58,034 bases of DNA from Fuerstiella sp. (GTDB lineage Bacteria > Planctomycetota > Planctomycetia > Planctomycetales > Planctomycetaceae): NCBI GenBank assembly GCA_029247265.1, contig JAQWLN010000044.1, positions 1 to 58,034 on the forward strand, read 5' to 3'. Below are positions 55,492 to 58,034 of this stretch, one piece after another; the first letter of the stretch is position 1; each line of letters opens with the position of its first letter. The translations under genes were made by a program, and so were the position numbers. The notes below the pieces were generated by a model, which searched no databases, had not been told where the DNA came from, and saw only the letters and a list, made by a program, of their open reading frames with translations.

Positions 55492-56004
55492 GAGGCACCG
55501 GAGAAGTGTCGAATTCAGTTGATGGCGTCAAGGGGCAGACGGATGTGTCTGCACACAGGAAACGCGACGCCGTCATTGAATAGACATACAGAAAGGATAT
55601 CGCCATACCGCTGAAATGGCTGTGGCAGTTCCTGAATCATACTCTCGAGGGTGGGACCGGTCAAAAACCGTCTACCACGATCCGAACGGATCCTGATGTT
55701 TAGTACAATTTGCACGGACATATAGCGGATTTGGGGAGCAATTTTGCAGCTCAACGGTGGCTATGGTTGCTGCACTGCAGTGAAGTGCACTCTGTTACAC
55801 GCTGGAATCGTGCTTCGTCCCGGCATGTGCCTGTTTTCGCTGCGTTTGTGAATTTTCACCACTCGACAATGCACTGTTGCTGCCGGTCATAACGACTGTA
55901 TCACACGCAAGGTTCCTCGTATTGACACCGACTCGAGTGCCGAACGACCGGTCTCGGTTACTTCCAATTCCTCGTCTGCAGCTTAAGGGTACACGAGACG
56001 ATGA
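55492..56004. other. Intergenic stretch upstream of the kinase gene
   Basis: About 510 bases. It must contain the kinase promoter, but no convincing -35/-10 pair or operator is seen. A perfect CACTGCAGTG palindrome occurs near 55775. No coding or RNA feature is supported. Confidence 0.3.
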
Positions 56005-56325
56005 TCAGGCTGTCATTGTTCTTTGTAACCTGGTGATGTGTTTGTCACACCGCCGGCAGGTCTTGCAGTGGGAGGCAATCGCTGTGACCAAATCGGGAGA
56101 CAACTGTTCCCGAACATACTCTTCGCCCTGGTCACATACTTGCCGACATGTGAGAGCTGGCTGTGCCGGCTGCTGCGTCCAGAGAAACAGTGAACCTGCA
56201 GAAATTGCGCCGACAACAACAGCTCGACGTAACAGTGTGGCAGTGCGCGCCGCCTCCTGCTGTCGATCCTTCACCTTCTTGATTGTGCCCGCAGGGCAGG
56301 GTTCCCAGTCTTGTTTCGTTGTCAT
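56005..56325 (-). CDS. Small single-pass membrane protein with HC2-like Cys/His motif
   Basis: A 106-residue protein. A basic N-terminus is followed by one membrane helix (RRAVVVGAISAGSLFLW, about 34-50). A Cys-rich C-terminal part follows: LTCRQVCDQGEEYVREQLSPDLVTAIASHCKTCRRC. The spacing HCKTCRRC recalls anti-sigma zinc-finger (zf-HC2) domains. By the positive-inside rule that motif would lie outside the cytoplasm, opposite to a typical anti-sigma factor. It may instead hold a metal or disulfide. Its start has no sigma factor gene beside it. Confidence 0.65.
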   Translation of the reverse strand: MTTKQDWEPCPAGTIKKVKDRQQEAARTATLLRRAVVVGAISAGSLFLWTQQPAQPALTCRQVCDQGEEYVREQLSPDLVTAIASHCKTCRRCDKHITRLQRTMTA

Positions 56326-56498
56326 GGCTATACTTTGTTCGATGAAGATGATTGGGCCTGCCGGTAAGTTTCCAGCGAAGGCGGGGCTATGTCTGTGACC
56401 AGGTTAACGGTTTTGCTCTGAAAGAGTCGATGGTGCCAACGCCCATTTTTCCGGCCGGAAAGTCGATCAGAATCTGCTCGGCTCACAATTGTTAGGTT

Positions 56499-56666
56499 TC
56501 ATACAAAGGCGGGCACGACAGGGCCAAAGTCGATCGAAACAGCAAGGTTCTCAACGTTTTTGAGGGTGATCTGTCTCCTGTTAACGGTGAGTTTGCCTTC
56601 TGACTGAAGTTCACCAAGAGTGATCGTGACAGTTTCTCGAGTCGCTCCGATGATGCTGGCCATATC
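56499..56666 (-). pseudogene. C-terminal helix-turn-helix of the Crp/Fnr gene, cut off by an amber codon
   Basis: Immediately after the TAG at 56667-56669, the same frame continues for 55 codons to a TGA at 56499-56501. It reads DMASIIGATRETVTITLGELQ, then EGKLTVNRRQITLKN, the recognition helix and wing of a Crp/Fnr regulator. A Gln codon (CAG) in place of the TAG would give a normal 236-residue protein. Confidence 0.8.
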
Positions 56667-57209
56667 CTAGTGTGAGATCTTCTGTCCGATCACAACTCCA
56701 TCCGGGACGTGACGACCGTATTTTTCGGCCAGTTCCAGCAGAAGGTGAATCAGACGTTCGCGACTCGTTTTGAACAGAAGAGACTTCAGTCGTCGTTCGA
56801 TTCGTCGCAATCGAAGTCCGAACATTTTTGTCAGGGTCATCGAGACAGTGGGGTTCTCAAGCATGAGCTCTTGAATCACATGTCGCGGCAGCAGAACGAC
56901 GAATGATTTTTCAGTGGCCTCCGCATATTCGTCTCGCCGGCTGCCATTGAAGACGCTGACTTCGCCAAATAGCTCTCCAGGTTCCATGAACCCGAGAATT
57001 GCCTGTTTGCCTTCATTGGTGACGTGGTAGATTCGCACTCGCCCACGAGCCAGCAACAGCACAGAATCGCCCATATCATTGGGCAGGTAAATCATTTCGC
57101 CGCGAGAAAATTTGCGACTGAAACATTGAGATTCGATGTTCACCACCTGTTCGGACGACAATTGTCCAAACACTGGACATTTCTTCAAATACCAAATCTT
57201 TTCGTTCAT
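56667..57209 (-). CDS. Crp/Fnr-family regulator truncated by TAG
   Basis: This part encodes 180 residues: the cyclic-nucleotide-like sensor domain (FSRGEMIYLPNDMGDSVLLLARGRVRIY, GELFGEVSVFNG) and the dimerisation helix (SMTLTKMFGLRLRRIERRLKSLLF). It ends at QKISH followed by TAG, just before the recognition helix. The usual text at this point is LSHxDLAxxIGxTRETV. The start ATG at 57209 was preferred over the upstream in-frame ATG at 57239, since NEKIWYLKKCPVFGQL is the family-like N-terminus. Without the HTH the protein could not bind DNA, unless the codon is suppressed or is a sequence error. A palindrome lies upstream at 57279. Confidence 0.85.
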   Translation of the reverse strand: MNEKIWYLKKCPVFGQLSSEQVVNIESQCFSRKFSRGEMIYLPNDMGDSVLLLARGRVRIYHVTNEGKQAILGFMEPGELFGEVSVFNGSRRDEYAEATEKSFVVLLPRHVIQELMLENPTVSMTLTKMFGLRLRRIERRLKSLLFKTSRERLIHLLLELAEKYGRHVPDGVVIGQKISH

Positions 57210-57866
57210 GTCGCTGCCGTTTTTATTAGAGCAATGCAACTTCCCGAGACGGAGATACTGACCCCACGACGCGGGTTGTGTAAGGATTCTTACAAGACCA
57301 TCAGCAAATCGAGCAGAATTCGACAGTTCGAGGCTTTTCGATGATCTCGTCCGCTATGTTGCGAGTTCGGGGCACGGTTCTGACCCTGCAGTTCAACGCA
57401 CCTGCTGTCCAGCGATTCAGAAATAGCATTTGTCTGTGAGGCCCGTCTGGACAGCAGACACGAGCAGATATGGAACAGTTGTTAGTCAGCCAACTGCCGA
57501 AAATATTAGGTTTAAGCACCAATCCTGATCTTGCGGGGCTTGGTTTTCTGCGCATTTTGATACTTTCCTGACCCAACGTCGTCATTTCCGTGTCGGTCTG
57601 ACGTCGCTCGACCAGTCGACCATCTATAGAATCCGTTGACGAGCGTGTCACAGACTCATAGGCGGTCGGACCTCGGAGCCAGCACACCACTGTTACTGGT
57701 CGATTAACATTTACTTAACCACGACAGGTCTTCACAAAGACGAATACAATTCAGAGACGGTCCTGTGAGGCATCTCTGAAGTCAGCGTTCTTGAAGGTCT
57801 AAAACGCCCGTCGCGGGCAGATCCGAGCGGAATTCGCTCAATCAAATAATTCTCGGACCCGGTTAC
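57210..57866. other. Long divergent intergenic region
   Basis: About 650 bases between the Crp/Fnr gene and the aminotransferase gene. It contains a 16-base palindrome at 57279-57294 and a GCCCGTCGCGGGC hairpin near 57807. A minus-strand frame at 57301-57690 does not look coding. Confidence 0.3.
57279..57294. promoter_or_regulatory. Possible operator upstream of the Crp/Fnr gene
   Basis: A perfect inverted repeat TGTAAG-GATT-CTTACA lies 70 bases upstream of the Crp/Fnr start. Its size and spacing resemble Crp/Fnr operators, but it does not match the Crp (TGTGA) or Fnr (TTGAT) half-sites. It could be an autoregulatory site. No promoter was identified with confidence. Confidence 0.3.
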
Positions 57867-58034
57867 ATGCGCAGCGAATCAGACGTTTTCTTTGACGATA
57901 CACCCTTCGAAATTCCCGTGGCGGAACGGGTCAAACGTTTGCCACCGTACATGTTCGGGGCCATCAATAAGCGAAAACACCAGCTTCGGGTGGATGGTGT
58001 CGATGTGATTGATCTGGGCATGGGGAATCCGACT
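57867..58034 (+). CDS. N-terminus of a class I/II aminotransferase (3' truncated by window edge)
   Basis: The first 56 codons from ATG 57867 read [20 protein letters not shown], then [21 protein letters not shown] and [10 protein letters not shown]. This is the start of a PLP-dependent aminotransferase of the alanine/aspartate or LL-diaminopimelate type. The family member cannot be set without the rest. It is divergent from the Crp/Fnr gene. Confidence 0.85.
   Translation, partial: MRSESDVFFDDTPFEIPVAERVKRLPPYMFGAINKRKHQLRVDGVDVIDLGMGNPT

Noticed and set aside
57301-57690. A 129-codon minus-strand frame upstream of the Crp/Fnr gene
   Set aside because: No domain pattern or ribosome site, and many Arg/Ser/Cys codons typical of a chance frame.

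Overview
The window looks like a chromosomal segment of a marine-type Planctomycetota (Planctomycetales) bacterium. It carries the protein families that mark this phylum: a PSD1-type cytochrome with DUF1549/DUF1553 domains, DUF1501, DUF1080, DUF6807 (PmoA-like), ThuA-like, PQQ-type propellers, a sulfatase, a Gfo/Idh/MocA oxidoreductase with a Tat-like leader, PVC-type heme domains and several Ser/Thr kinases. Genes are loosely packed on both strands, mostly single or in pairs. The species cannot be named from the sequence.

Layout. 1-2.2 kb: the edge of an integrated element. A tyrosine recombinase gene reads through an antisense tRNA-Gln(CUG), its probable attachment site. 2.4-8.7 kb: a STAS protein, a secreted PQQ-like propeller, a DUF1501 protein, a two-gene operon of metal-ligand-rich lipoproteins and a non-RD Ser/Thr kinase. 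9-12 kb: a secreted coiled-coil protein with a clear terminator, then the housekeeping pair obg-ispH. 12.4-23 kb: a KAS III-like enzyme, DUF1080, a second propeller, a GT4 glycosyltransferase, a CinA-like protein, a GNAT, a CDGSH protein, a secreted alpha/beta hydrolase and an RluB/RsuA-type pseudouridine synthase. 23-32.8 kb: a catabolic and surface block (ThuA, sulfatase, DUF6807, small heme protein, Gfo/Idh/MocA, PSD1 cytochrome).

32.8-36.1 kb is a gene graveyard. It holds a frameshifted FAD oxidoreductase fused to an acyl-CoA dehydrogenase tail, an unknown C-terminal tail, a DUF1501 fragment, a truncated IS66 transposase, the 5' half of a tRNA-Arg(CCG) and one copy of an 88-bp dispersed repeat. 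36-46 kb: a membrane spermidine-synthase-like protein, RNase P RNA, a truncated hemoglobin, a regulatory pair (RsbW-like ATPase and FHA-GGDEF, the latter apparently frameshifted), DUF1015 and an HtrA protease. 46.6-55.5 kb: a 2028-residue secreted fusion of deacetylase, ceramidase-like, PVC propeller, HEAT, cytochrome c and C-terminal beta modules, followed by a kinase with a large extracellular region. The end holds a small Cys-rich membrane protein, a Crp/Fnr regulator cut by an amber codon just before its recognition helix, and the start of an aminotransferase gene.

Functional themes are extracellular breakdown and redox of complex organic matter (propellers, cytochromes, sulfatase, Gfo/Idh) and signalling (STAS, RsbW-like, c-di-GMP, Ser/Thr kinases, Crp). 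No CRISPR array, rRNA operon or complete insertion sequence was seen. The strongest candidates for something new are the 2028-residue fusion, the His/Asp-rich lipoprotein operon and the amber-interrupted Crp/Fnr gene.
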